A stretch of 64,000 nucleotides of DNA. It comes from an uncultured Chloroflexota bacterium. GTDB taxonomy: Bacteria; Chloroflexota; Dehalococcoidia; CAUJGQ01. The stretch's first letter is position 1. Each line of letters starts with the position of its first letter. The stretch lies in contig CALFMN010000122.1 of the NCBI GenBank assembly GCA_937879875.1, positions 1-64,000 on the forward strand. The letters run 5' to 3'. Positions 50,520 to 58,620 of this stretch are shown here, in pieces. A model generated the notes under the pieces. The model ran no database searches. It worked only from the letters and a program-made list of their open reading frames with translations, and had not been told where the DNA came from. The translations under genes and the position numbers were made by a program.

Positions 50520-51503
50520 GTGCGCGAGATCTATTACCGGCAGGCGATCAATGAAGCGCTCAGGCAGGAGATGGAGCGTGATCCGGACATCTTCCTTGCC
50601 GGCGAAGACGTGGCGGAGCACGAAGGCGCCTTCGGCACCAGCCAGGGTCTGCTGGCGCGCTTCGGCGAGGCGCGGGTGATCGACACCCCGATCTCGGAGT
50701 CCGCGATCATCGGCCTGGCCGTCGGCGCGGCGGCGACCGGCATGCGCCCGATCGTCGAAATCATGTTTATGGACTTCATGGGCGTCTGCATGGACCAGAT
50801 CCTCAACCAGCTCGCCAAGATGAAGTACATGTTCGGCGGGAAGGCACGGCTGCCCGTGGTCGTGCGCGCATCGTGCGGCGCCGGCATGCGGCTGGCAGCG
50901 CAGCACTCACAAAGCCTCGAAGCGATGCTTTGCCACATCCCCGGCCTGAAGGTCGTGATGCCCTCCACGCCGGCGGATGCGAAGGGTTTGCTGATCGCCG
51001 CGATTCGTGACGACAACCCGGTGTTCTTCCTCGAACACAAGGGGCTCTACCGCATCAAGGGTCCGTGTCCCGAAGAAGCGTTCACGCTGCCGCTCGGCGT
51101 GGCGGAGGTCAAACGCGCGGGGACCGATCTGACGATCGTGGCCACCTCGCGCATGGTTCACGAGGCGCTTGCTGCGGCCGAAACGCTGAGCGGGCGCGGC
51201 ATCGATGCCGAGGTGATCGACCCGCGCACGGTACAGCCGCTCGACACCGAGACGATTGTCGCTTCGGTGAAGAAGACGCACCGGCTGTTGATCTGTCACG
51301 AGGCGGTGCGGTTCGCCGGCATCGGTGCGGAGATCGCCGCGCAGGTCGCAGAAGAGGCCTTCGACTATCTCGACGCACCGATTCTGCGCGTGGCGGCGCC
51401 GTTCACGCCGGTGCCATTCAGCCCGTCGCTGGAGGACGCCTGGCTGCCCAGCGCTCAGAAGATCGTCGAGGCGGTCGAGCGTATGCTGCCGGTCGGCGTG
51501 TAG
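50520..51503 (+). CDS. acoB: TPP-dependent dehydrogenase E1 component, beta subunit
   Basis: A 327-residue E1 beta subunit. EDVAEHEGAFGTSQGL (about 29-44) and DTPISESAIIGLAVGAA are conserved, as are the His-containing AAQHSQSLEAMLCHIPGLKV region and the C-terminal transketolase-C domain (EVIDPRTVQPLD). It forms an alpha2beta2 tetramer with the preceding product. GTG start at 50520, following GGAGACGTGCC; the gap from acoA is 52 bases. Confidence 0.93.
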   Translation: MREIYYRQAINEALRQEMERDPDIFLAGEDVAEHEGAFGTSQGLLARFGEARVIDTPISESAIIGLAVGAAATGMRPIVEIMFMDFMGVCMDQILNQLAKMKYMFGGKARLPVVVRASCGAGMRLAAQHSQSLEAMLCHIPGLKVVMPSTPADAKGLLIAAIRDDNPVFFLEHKGLYRIKGPCPEEAFTLPLGVAEVKRAGTDLTIVATSRMVHEALAAAETLSGRGIDAEVIDPRTVQPLDTETIVASVKKTHRLLICHEAVRFAGIGAEIAAQVAEEAFDYLDAPILRVAAPFTPVPFSPSLEDAWLPSAQKIVEAVERMLPVGV

Positions 51504-51567
51504 CCGCTGCGACCGCGCCATGCACAGCGGGCCGCTCGACAGCGGACACCGCTGAAGGAGACGGCGC

Positions 51568-52566
51568 TTGGCTCTGCGCCCGGAGTCCGTCGGCATCATC
51601 GCGAACCCGGCCTCCGGCAAGGACATCCGCAGGCTAGTGGGCCACGCGTCGGTCTTCGACAACAACGAAAAGGTGCAGGTCGTGCGCCGTGTCTTGCTGG
51701 CGCTGGACGCGGCGGGTGTGCGCCGCGTGCTCGCCATGCCCGACTACTACGGCATCGTCCGCCGCGCCGCGGAGCCGCTGGCGTTGCGCCTGTCGGTGGA
51801 CTACGTGAGCGGGGAGCTGTCCGGTCACGAGAGCGACACCACGGTGGCCGCGGCGGCGATGGCCACGGCTGCCGTCGCCGCCATCGTGACGCTCGGCGGC
51901 GATGGCACGAACCGCGCCGCCGCACTCGGAACCTGCGCCGTGCCGCTGATCCCCATCTCCACCGGCACGAACAACGTCTTTCCCATGATGATCGAAGGCG
52001 GCAGCGCCGGCCTGGCGGCAGGCGCCCTGGCCCGTGGCCTCGTGCACTGCGATGAGGCGACGCGGCTCGCGAAGTGCCTGCGGCTGCGTTTGCCGGACGG
52101 TTCATGCTCCCTCGCCCTGATCGACGTTGCGGTGCTGGCGCCTAGCTGGATCGGCGCCCGCGCGCTGTATGATCCGGCGCGTCTGCGACGCGTCCTCCTG
52201 TCTCGCGCCCTGCCGGGCGCGATGGGGTTGGCCGGCTGCGGCGGACTGCTGCATGAAGTGCGGGCAACGGACGAGCACGGCCTCGACCTTCAGCTCACCT
52301 CTCAGGCCGGCTGCGGCGAGTTGGTGAACGCGCCGCTGGCGCCGGGCCTGTTCCGCATGCTGCGCGTTGCTCGCCGTCAGCAGCTTTGTTTGGGAGAGCC
52401 GATTCGGCTCGATGGTCCGTGCCTGCTCGCGCTCGACGGCGAACGCGCGATCGAGGTCGCCGAGGGAGAAAGCGCCTCGGTCGTATTGAAGCGCGACGGA
52501 CCGCCGGTGGTGGACGTGGAGCGCTGCCTCTCGCTCGCGGCGCGGCGCGGTCTGCTGCGCTGCTAA
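51568..52566 (+). CDS. acoX: AcoX-like ATP-NAD kinase-fold protein
   Basis: A 332-residue protein of the NAD kinase/diacylglycerol kinase superfamily. GIIANPASGKD (about 9) and TLGGDGTNRAAA (about 110) are the nucleotide-binding motifs, followed by STGTNNVFP. A gene of this type, acoX, accompanies acetoin dehydrogenase operons in several bacteria and its function is unproven. Its place between E1 beta and E2 is the main reason for preferring an acetoin complex. Start TTG 51568 with GGAG 9 bases upstream. Confidence 0.85.
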   Translation: MALRPESVGIIANPASGKDIRRLVGHASVFDNNEKVQVVRRVLLALDAAGVRRVLAMPDYYGIVRRAAEPLALRLSVDYVSGELSGHESDTTVAAAAMATAAVAAIVTLGGDGTNRAAALGTCAVPLIPISTGTNNVFPMMIEGGSAGLAAGALARGLVHCDEATRLAKCLRLRLPDGSCSLALIDVAVLAPSWIGARALYDPARLRRVLLSRALPGAMGLAGCGGLLHEVRATDEHGLDLQLTSQAGCGELVNAPLAPGLFRMLRVARRQQLCLGEPIRLDGPCLLALDGERAIEVAEGESASVVLKRDGPPVVDVERCLSLAARRGLLRC

Positions 52567-52619
52567 GCCGGACGGCGGTGCGGCGTGGTCGTTGGCGGCG
52601 TACGGAACGAGGAGATGCA

Positions 52620-54005
52620 ATGGCCACCGAGGTGTTGATGCCGAAGTTGGGCATGACCATGGTCGAGGGGACGCTCGCCGCCTGGCTGCAGCCCGACGGC
52701 GCGACGGTCGTGCCGGGCATGCCGATCTTTCGCATGACTACCGAGAAGATCGACTACGAGGTCGAAGCGGAGGCCGCTGGTGTGCTGCGCCACGCCGCCT
52801 CCGAGGAGGCGGTGATCGATGCCGGTGGGCTGGTCGGCTTTATCCTCGCGCCGGGTGAGGTGTCGCCCGAGGCATTCACCGTGGCGCCTGTTGCGGCGGG
52901 TTCGGTGGCCGTGCGGAGCGTTCCCGCCGAGGCAAACGGCGGCGCCGCGAGTGCCTCGCATGCCGACGCCTTCGTGATCGCGACGCCAGCGGCGCGCCGT
53001 CTCGCTCGCGAGCGCGGCATCGAGCTGGCAGCGGTGATGGGCTCCGGGCCGGAAGGTCGCGTGACCGAGGGCGATGTGGCCGCGGCTGCCGCACAAAGGC
53101 CGCCCGCGAGCGGTGCGCCCGCGGTCGCGATCAAAGCCTCTCCGCTGGCACGGCGCATCGCCGAGCAGCACGGCGTCGATCTGCGCACGCTCTCCGGCAC
53201 GGGTCCGGGCGGCCGCATCGTACAGGAGGACGTGGAGCAGGCGATCGCGGCGCGGCCGGCCGCGGCTGGCGACGGCGCTGCTGCCGTGGGCGCTGGACAA
53301 TCGATCGACGCCGCGCCCGCGAGCGTGCCCTATCGCGGCCTGCGCAGGACGATCGGCGAGCGCATGCATGCCAGCCTCCAGGCGATGGCGCAGCTCACGC
53401 TCTCCACCGAGGCCGATGTGTCCGATCTGGTGAAGCTACGCGGGCAACTCGGCGAAGAGTGGCAGCAGGAAGGCGTGCGGCTGGGCGTCACCGATCTGGT
53501 GATCAAGGCGGTGGCGAAGGCGCTGCGCGAGCATCCGCGCGTCAACGCCTCGCTCGACGGCGAGACGATCGTGCTGCACCCTGAGATCAATGTCGGCATG
53601 GCGGTGGCGCTGGCCGAAGGGCTGATCGTGCCGGTGCTGCGCCACGCCGACCGGACGCCGCTCAAGCAGCTTGCCCGCGAGTCGGCCGCGCTCGCGGAGC
53701 GGGCGCGGGCCGGCAAACTCGGCTTCGAGGAGGTCACAGGCGGCACCTTCTCCGTTACGTCGCTCGGCATGTACGGCGTGGATGCGTTCACGCCGATCGT
53801 CAATCCGCCGCAGGCGGCGATTTTAGGCGTGGGCCGCATCCGCGAGGCGCTGGCGCTGCTGGGCGGTGAGGTCACCCGCCGATCCGTGATGACCTTGAGC
53901 CTGACCATCGATCATCGCGTGCTGGACGGGGCGCCGGCGGCCGAGTTCCTGCGCCGCATCTGCCACCTGCTGGAGCGGCCATACCTGCTGCTCGCGGAAG
54001 GCTGA
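52620..54005 (+). CDS. dihydrolipoamide acyltransferase (E2) with two subunit-binding domains
   Basis: A 461-residue E2. The lipoyl domain (1-78) carries the modified Lys in TTEKIDYEV. Two peripheral subunit-binding domains follow: ATPAARRLARERGIELAAVM with GPEGRVTEGDV (about 119-157), and ASPLARRIAEQHGVDLRTLS with GPGGRIVQEDV (about 170-210). The catalytic domain (about 230-461) ends with the DHRVLDGAPAAEF motif, with the catalytic His and Asp. Most E2s have one such binding domain, so the duplication is unusual. The ATG at 52620 follows GGAG; the longer frame upstream is not coding. Confidence 0.95.
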   Translation: MATEVLMPKLGMTMVEGTLAAWLQPDGATVVPGMPIFRMTTEKIDYEVEAEAAGVLRHAASEEAVIDAGGLVGFILAPGEVSPEAFTVAPVAAGSVAVRSVPAEANGGAASASHADAFVIATPAARRLARERGIELAAVMGSGPEGRVTEGDVAAAAAQRPPASGAPAVAIKASPLARRIAEQHGVDLRTLSGTGPGGRIVQEDVEQAIAARPAAAGDGAAAVGAGQSIDAAPASVPYRGLRRTIGERMHASLQAMAQLTLSTEADVSDLVKLRGQLGEEWQQEGVRLGVTDLVIKAVAKALREHPRVNASLDGETIVLHPEINVGMAVALAEGLIVPVLRHADRTPLKQLARESAALAERARAGKLGFEEVTGGTFSVTSLGMYGVDAFTPIVNPPQAAILGVGRIREALALLGGEVTRRSVMTLSLTIDHRVLDGAPAAEFLRRICHLLERPYLLLAEG

Positions 54006-54048
54006 GCGTTGTGCCTCGTCGGCGGCAGTTCAGATGGAGGCTCGACCT

Positions 54049-55443
54049 TTGACCGAGCGCTTCGATCTGGTGACGATCGGCGGCGGCCCCGCGGGCTACA
54101 CGGCCGCCCTGCGCGTCGCCGAGCTGGGCGGCCGCGCCGCGATCGTCGAGGAGCAGGCGGCGGGCGGCAACTGCGTCCAGCACAACTGCATCCCCACCAT
54201 GATCATGCTCGACACGCTCGAAAGCGCGGCGCGGGCGCAACGCCTGGGCGTCGCCGGCATTCTGGCGACGGGCGAAGGCCTGCCCGCGTTCAACCGCGCG
54301 GTGGCGCGCAAACAGCAGCTCGTGCAGGCAATGACGAACGGCATTCGTACGCAGCTACGCCTGCGTAAGGTGGAGTTCCTGCACGGCCGCGCGCGCCTTG
54401 AGCGACCGGGCCTGATCGCCGCGGCGCTGAACGACGGCGCCACGGTGACGCTTGAGTGCCGGGCAGTCCTCGTCGCCACGGGCGCCCGCCCCGACATACC
54501 GGCGATCCCCGGCCTCGACCCGAACGCGATCCTGACCGCGGACGCCGCGCTGCGCCTGACGCTCGTGCCGGAATCGTTGCTTGTGCTCGGCGGCGCCGCG
54601 GGTCCGGCCTTCGTGCTCGAGTTCGCCCAGCTCTTCGCCGGCTTCGGCTCGCGCGTTACGCTGATTCTGGAGGACGACGTCATGCTGCCCGGCGAAGAGC
54701 GGGCCTTCGGCGAGGCGCTCAGCGGCGCACTCGGGGCGGCCGGGGTCGAGACGCTGACCGGCGCCAGGCTGGTCAGTGTCGTGAGCAGCGCGGCGGGCCA
54801 CGCCGCCCTCGTGCAAACGGGCAGCGGCAGGCGGGAGATCGCCGTAGCGGCCATCTGTGCACCGGATCGCCGCCGGCCGTACTGGGCCGATCTGGGACTG
54901 GAAGCGCTCCAGCCGCGGCAGGAAAACGGCGCGCTGGTGGTCGATGAACATGGCGAGACGAGCATCGCCGGCGTCTTCGCGGCGGGGGATGTGAGCGGCG
55001 GACCGATGACATCGCAGGCGGCAGCGCAGGCCGGGCGGGTGGTGGGCGAGCACGTGATGGGCCGCCGCACACACCGCGACGATCGCTTCCTGCCGCGAGC
55101 GATCTTCACCGATCCGGAGTTCGCCGCCGTCGGCGTGACCGAGGACGGCGCGAAAGCCGCCGGCCGGCAGGTGCGCAGCGGCTCCGCAGATCTGCTCGGC
55201 AACGCACGGGCGCTGACGATGGGGCAACGCGAGGGCGCCGTGAAGGTCGTGGCCGACGCGGACAGCGGCCAGATCCTCGGCGTCCATGTACTGGGGCCGG
55301 GTGCGGGCGAGCTGATCGGCCAGGCCGTGCTGGCGATGCGGTTGGAGGCCACGGTCGACGATCTGGCGGCCGTCTCGCACTGGCATCCGACACTGGCCGA
55401 GAGCCTGACCGAAGCGGCGAGACGAGCCACCGGCGATGCCTGA
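54049..55443 (+). CDS. dihydrolipoamide dehydrogenase (E3)
   Basis: A 464-residue FAD-dependent disulfide oxidoreductase that reoxidises dihydrolipoate with NAD. It has the FAD motif TIGGGPAGYTAA, the redox disulfide as GGNCVQHNCIPT (CxxxxC kept; the family usually has GGTCLNVGCIPSK), VLVATGARP, the second FAD motif GVFAAGDVSGGP, and the C-terminal HWHPTLAESLTEA with the catalytic His-Glu pair (usually HAHPTLSE). The start is taken as the TTG at 54049, 8 bases after GGAGG; the ATG at 54034 lies ahead of that site. It overlaps lipB by 8 bases. Confidence 0.93.
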   Translation: MTERFDLVTIGGGPAGYTAALRVAELGGRAAIVEEQAAGGNCVQHNCIPTMIMLDTLESAARAQRLGVAGILATGEGLPAFNRAVARKQQLVQAMTNGIRTQLRLRKVEFLHGRARLERPGLIAAALNDGATVTLECRAVLVATGARPDIPAIPGLDPNAILTADAALRLTLVPESLLVLGGAAGPAFVLEFAQLFAGFGSRVTLILEDDVMLPGEERAFGEALSGALGAAGVETLTGARLVSVVSSAAGHAALVQTGSGRREIAVAAICAPDRRRPYWADLGLEALQPRQENGALVVDEHGETSIAGVFAAGDVSGGPMTSQAAAQAGRVVGEHVMGRRTHRDDRFLPRAIFTDPEFAAVGVTEDGAKAAGRQVRSGSADLLGNARALTMGQREGAVKVVADADSGQILGVHVLGPGAGELIGQAVLAMRLEATVDDLAAVSHWHPTLAESLTEAARRATGDA

Positions 55444-56110
55444 CGTGCGGCTGCTCGACCTGGGCCGGAGTCGCTACGAGGACGCCCTGCGGCTGCAACG
55501 GACGCTGCTCGAACGGCGCAAGGCCGGCGCGATTCCCGATACCCTGGTGCTGACGGAACACGAGCCGGTGATCACGACCGGCCAGAACGCCGACTTCCGC
55601 CATCTGCTCGTGCCCGAAGCGGAGCTGGCGCTCGCGGGTGTCCCGCTGGTGGGCTGCGAACGCGGCGGCGACATCACCTACCACGGCCCGGGCCAGCTTG
55701 TGGCCTACCCGATTCTCGACCTGAAGAGCTACGGGCGCGATCTGCATCAGTACATACGCCGGCTCGAACAGACGGCGATCGATCTGTGCACGGTCTACGG
55801 CGTCGCCGCGCGGCGCCGCCCCGGCGCGCCGGGCGTCTATGCCGGCGACGGGAAGATCGCCTCGGTCGGCGTGTTCGTCAGCCGCTGGGTGACCATGCAC
55901 GGCCTCGCGATCAACCTCGCGCCTGACCCGGCGCAGCTCGCCTGGCTGCAACCGTGCGGTCTGCGCGATACACCGTTTACCTCGGTCGCTGGTCAGACCG
56001 GGCGCGTTCCCACGCATGCCGACGCTGCAGCCCGGTACGCGACGATCTTCGCGGATGTGTTCGGCTGCAGGCTGCTGGTCGGAGAGGCGGTCGGCGAGGC
56101 GCTGGCATAA
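55436..56110 (+). CDS. lipB: octanoyl-ACP:protein N-octanoyltransferase LipB
   Basis: A 224-residue transferase that starts lipoylation of E2 subunits by moving octanoate from ACP. RGGDITYHGPGQLVAYPI (about 79-96), GDGKIASVGV with the catalytic Lys (about 141) and LQPCGLRD with the catalytic Cys (about 178) are all present. It overlaps the end of the E3 gene, so the enzyme that modifies E2 is made from the same transcript. lipA is not in the window. Confidence 0.96.
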   Translation: MPDVRLLDLGRSRYEDALRLQRTLLERRKAGAIPDTLVLTEHEPVITTGQNADFRHLLVPEAELALAGVPLVGCERGGDITYHGPGQLVAYPILDLKSYGRDLHQYIRRLEQTAIDLCTVYGVAARRRPGAPGVYAGDGKIASVGVFVSRWVTMHGLAINLAPDPAQLAWLQPCGLRDTPFTSVAGQTGRVPTHADAAARYATIFADVFGCRLLVGEAVGEALA

Positions 56111-56152
56111 ACCGCTTCAGCAAGCGGAAGCGCCGCAGGCACCGCGTTACGT

Positions 56153-56557
56153 TCAGCGCTTCGCCCAGAGTTTACGCCGCAGCAGGCAGTGGGCGCAGAA
56201 CGATGCGGGGCGAGAGTAGCGGGCGTGGCCTTCGCGCACGGATTCGGAACGGCTGGAGAGATGCGCCTCACAGAAGAGCGCCAGGCACTTCGAACACTGG
56301 CCCCAGCGCTCATCACCGCAACCCTCAATGCCGCACAGGCCGAACTGGTTGCGCTGGAGGGCACGCTCGCGAAAGCGCAGGTGCACCTCGACGTCAGCAT
56401 GCTTGCGCTGGCAGGTCTCGCGAGCGCAGATCGCCTCACTGGCGGGCAACAACGAACCGTGGCCGCTGCAAAACGCGCGGCTGCAGTACTGGCACGAGCC
56501 GATGACGGACTCATGGCAGCGGGTGAAAAGGCTGCCTGCTCGGCAACGGTCCGTCAT
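56153..56557 (-). CDS. Cys/His-rich zinc-binding protein
   Basis: A 134-residue protein with at least two zinc-finger-like units: CHESVIGSCQYCSRAFCSGH (about 14-33), then CARETCQRKH (about 45-54), CGIEGCGDERWGQCSKCLAL then FCEAHL (about 74-98), and CAHC (about 121-124). The arrangement, CxxC-FCxxH repeated, resembles B-box or AN1-like fingers. It is convergent to lipB with 42 bases between. The start at ATG 56557 is uncertain, with a weak ribosome site. The function is unknown. Confidence 0.75.
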   Translation of the reverse strand: MTDRCRAGSLFTRCHESVIGSCQYCSRAFCSGHGSLLPASEAICARETCQRKHADVEVHLRFRERALQRNQFGLCGIEGCGDERWGQCSKCLALFCEAHLSSRSESVREGHARYSRPASFCAHCLLRRKLWAKR

Positions 56558-56710
56558 GCGCGTTGTCCGGATCGTACGCTTCAGGAGCCGGGATCGGAAC
56601 GATCCGCGAAGACGATCCTGCCGCCGCGCAGGGCGCAGTGCCGCAGCAGGATCGTCTCGCCGCTGGCGTGCAGTGGGCGGGATGAACTGCGCGGCCGGCT
56701 CTGCGCGTAG

Positions 56711-57343
56711 TCAGCAGGCTCGCGCCTGGACGATCAGGCTCTCCCAGGCGTGCCGGGCGAGCGCGCGATCACGCGTCATGCCGGGCGCCTGCACCACGGT
56801 CGGCACGATCGCCCGCCCGGTCCGATCCCGGAGCGCCCCGGCTTCGACGGGCAACGCCGTTCGCGTCGCCAGCGTTTTCTCCACGGTGAAGCCGTGCTCC
56901 TCGAGCAGCCGGCACCAGGCGACCGCGTGGCCGGCACGGCGCAGGCGCGGCGCCGGGCAGGCCGTCGGGTTCGCGACCAGCAGGGCGGCGCCGGAGCGCA
57001 GCACACGCTGAGCCTCGTCCAGCACGCGGCGGGTCGCGGCCTGGTCATCCAGACCACCGCACAGCAGGATCGCCGCGAGCGATGCGCTGCGCAGCGGCAG
57101 CCGCGCGGCGACGCCAACCAGCCACGGCAAAACCGCTGGCGGCCGTCGAACGGAGAGGCCGAGCGCGCTCAGGCCTTCCACCCAGCCGAGCGCAGCCTGA
57201 ACGATGGCTTCGCCGCAGGGATCGAGCGCAAGCGCCAGGATCGGTGCTCCCGGCGCGGCCAGATCCAGCAAGCAGTCGTGCAAATCCGCGACAAAAGCGG
57301 AACCGGACGCGGTTGCAATCTCGGCTTGCCCGGCGAACGGCAT
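56711..57343 (-). CDS. SAM-dependent methyltransferase-like protein (divergent)
   Basis: A 210-residue protein. ILALALDPCGEAIVQAA is a poor version of methyltransferase motif I, but LPLRSASLAAILLCGGLDD, then LDEAQRVLRSGAALLVANP, matches motifs II and III of class I methyltransferases (LPFxDxSFDxV; L.E..RVLKPGG.LL). The C-terminal half (EEHGFTVEKTLATR) continues the fold. The SAM-binding glycines are mostly lost, so it may not be active. It is very rich in Ala and Leu, like its neighbours. It lies 45 bases after the small zinc-ribbon gene. Confidence 0.6.
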   Translation of the reverse strand: MPFAGQAEIATASGSAFVADLHDCLLDLAAPGAPILALALDPCGEAIVQAALGWVEGLSALGLSVRRPPAVLPWLVGVAARLPLRSASLAAILLCGGLDDQAATRRVLDEAQRVLRSGAALLVANPTACPAPRLRRAGHAVAWCRLLEEHGFTVEKTLATRTALPVEAGALRDRTGRAIVPTVVQAPGMTRDRALARHAWESLIVQARAC

Positions 57344-57388
57344 CGCGATCAGCGCTGTCGCACAGGGCCGACCTGAGCCCTGTGCGGC

Positions 57389-57598
57389 TTAGAGACGCAA
57401 CTTGCCGTGCGAGGGCTGCCGGCGCCGCTGGCGCGGGCTGGAACCGTCTTCCTCGTCGAGGAGATCGATCGCCGGAGACGAAACCATTTCATGCACGAAC
57501 CCGCAGGAGATGCAGGTGGCATACGACCCGTACCAATCGCGCTCCACAATCATCGCGCCCTGGCAGCGCGTGCAAAGTCTCGGCGGAAACGACTGCAT
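57389..57598 (-). CDS. small zinc-ribbon protein under a c-di-AMP riboswitch
   Basis: A 69-residue protein: CTRC (about 9-12) and CISC (about 29-32) flank MIVERDWYGSYAT and form a single zinc ribbon, followed by an acidic then basic tail (DLLDEEDGSSPRQRRRQPS). The ATG at 57598 is preceded by AAAGGGGG. It is the first gene after the c-di-AMP riboswitch, which makes it the likely regulated product. Its role is unknown; similar small ribbons bind nucleic acids or protein partners. Confidence 0.75.
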   Translation of the reverse strand: MQSFPPRLCTRCQGAMIVERDWYGSYATCISCGFVHEMVSSPAIDLLDEEDGSSPRQRRRQPSHGKLRL

Positions 57599-57649
57599 TA
57601 ACGGCCCCCTTTGGCACTTCAAGACACCAGTCTTCGGTTATGCACCGCA

Positions 57650-57790
57650 ATGGGCCTTTCGGTTGCCGCCGAGGTTAGTTGACGGGTTCGGGCTGAAAGG
57701 CACGCCCTACTCGCTTCTGCGAGATTCACCCCGGAATGCAGGTCCCCCGGTCCGCCGGCAGCGGATTTGGCAGCGCGTGCGACGTCTCGA
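57650..57790 (-). promoter_or_regulatory. c-di-AMP riboswitch (ydaO-yuaA type)
   Basis: The minus strand carries the conserved blocks of the ydaO class in order: AAATCCGCTGCCGGCGGACC, GGGGGACC, CCGGGGTGAATC (57735-57724), an apical hairpin CTCGCAGAAGCGAG, TAGGGCGTGCCTTTCAG (57712-57696), then CCCGAACCCGTCAACTAACC and TCGGCGGCAACCG (57695-57663). The consensus GGGGUGAAUC and CCGAACCCGUCAxCUAACCUCG is matched almost exactly. Such switches usually turn genes off when c-di-AMP is high. The riboswitch ends about 55 bases before the ATG at 57598; no clear T run follows. Confidence 0.9.
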
Positions 57791-57834
57791 TCGGGACAGC
57801 CAGCGCCCCGATCGAACTTTGTGACTTCGTGCAC

Positions 57835-57864
57835 AGGTTACAGGCGCATAACAACGCGTGTCAA
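57835..57864 (-). promoter_or_regulatory. promoter of the c-di-AMP riboswitch transcript
   Basis: Minus-strand TTGACA (57864-57859), 18-base spacer, TAACCT (57840-57835). It starts transcription about 40 bases before the aptamer. Spacing is like that of the TPP-riboswitch promoter. Confidence 0.6.
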
Positions 57865-58025
57865 TACGCGGCTGTGAAAAAAATAACGCAGTCTGCTTGC
57901 GACGGACTATCGACTGGTCCCACGCTGACACGCGCGGGGTGCCGCACTGGACGCCAGGCTCCGTGCATGGTCAACTCAAAGACGCGCACGCGCCGCCTGG
58001 TCCAGGCGCGCGCTGGAGGAACGCC

Positions 58026-58562
58026 GTGCCCGACGACCGCGCCGCCCGCCGCGCACTGCTGATCGTGTACACCGGCCGCGGCAAGGGCAAGACGACCGCG
58101 GCGCTCGGGCTGCTGCTGCGTGCGGCCGGCCGCGGCTGGAACGTGACCATGCTGCAGTTCATCAAGGCGGAAACCAGCAACTACGGCGAGCACCGCGCCG
58201 CCCGCCGCCTCGGTTTCGAGCTTGTCTCGCTCGGCGCGGGTTTCACCTGGCTCTCGGAGAACCTGGAGCACGACCGCGCCCTCGCGCAGCGCTGCTGGAG
58301 CGCCTGTAAAGAGCGGCTGCTCTCCGGTGAGTACGATATGGTTGCCCTCGACGAGTTCACCTACCCGCTCAAGTTCGGCTGGCTCGATCTCGACGAGGTG
58401 CTGGCGACGCTTGCCGCCCGGCCTGCCCACGTCCACGTCGTGATCACCGGGCGCGACGCGCCCGAGCGCCTGGTGGCGGCAGCGGATCTGGTGACGGAGA
58501 TGACCGAGATCAAGCACCCCTACAAACAGGGCGTCAAAGCACAGCCTGGCATCGAGTTCTAG
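58026..58562 (+). CDS. cobO: cob(I)yrinic acid a,c-diamide adenosyltransferase (BtuR/CobO type)
   Basis: A 178-residue ATP:corrinoid adenosyltransferase. The P-loop is YTGRGKGKTTAALGL (about 15-29), followed by MLQFIKAETSNYGE and the Walker B-like MVALDEFTYPLKFGWL. It attaches the 5'-deoxyadenosyl group to cobalt. The GTG at 58026 is 5 bases after GGAGGA; the longer frame upstream is not conserved in appearance. First of seven cobalamin genes. No B12 riboswitch is recognisable ahead of it. Confidence 0.94.
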   Translation: MPDDRAARRALLIVYTGRGKGKTTAALGLLLRAAGRGWNVTMLQFIKAETSNYGEHRAARRLGFELVSLGAGFTWLSENLEHDRALAQRCWSACKERLLSGEYDMVALDEFTYPLKFGWLDLDEVLATLAARPAHVHVVITGRDAPERLVAAADLVTEMTEIKHPYKQGVKAQPGIEF

Positions 58563-58620
58563 CGGGCGCAGCGGCCCTGCCGCTGCGCTGACGAAGACCG
58601 ACGGGAAAGGAACGAAGAGC

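Noticed and set aside
57900..58020. Cobalamin riboswitch ahead of cobO
   Set aside because: GCCGCACTGG at about 57940 recalls the aptamer core, but the B12 box (AGTCAGGAGACCTGCC) and the other blocks are missing.
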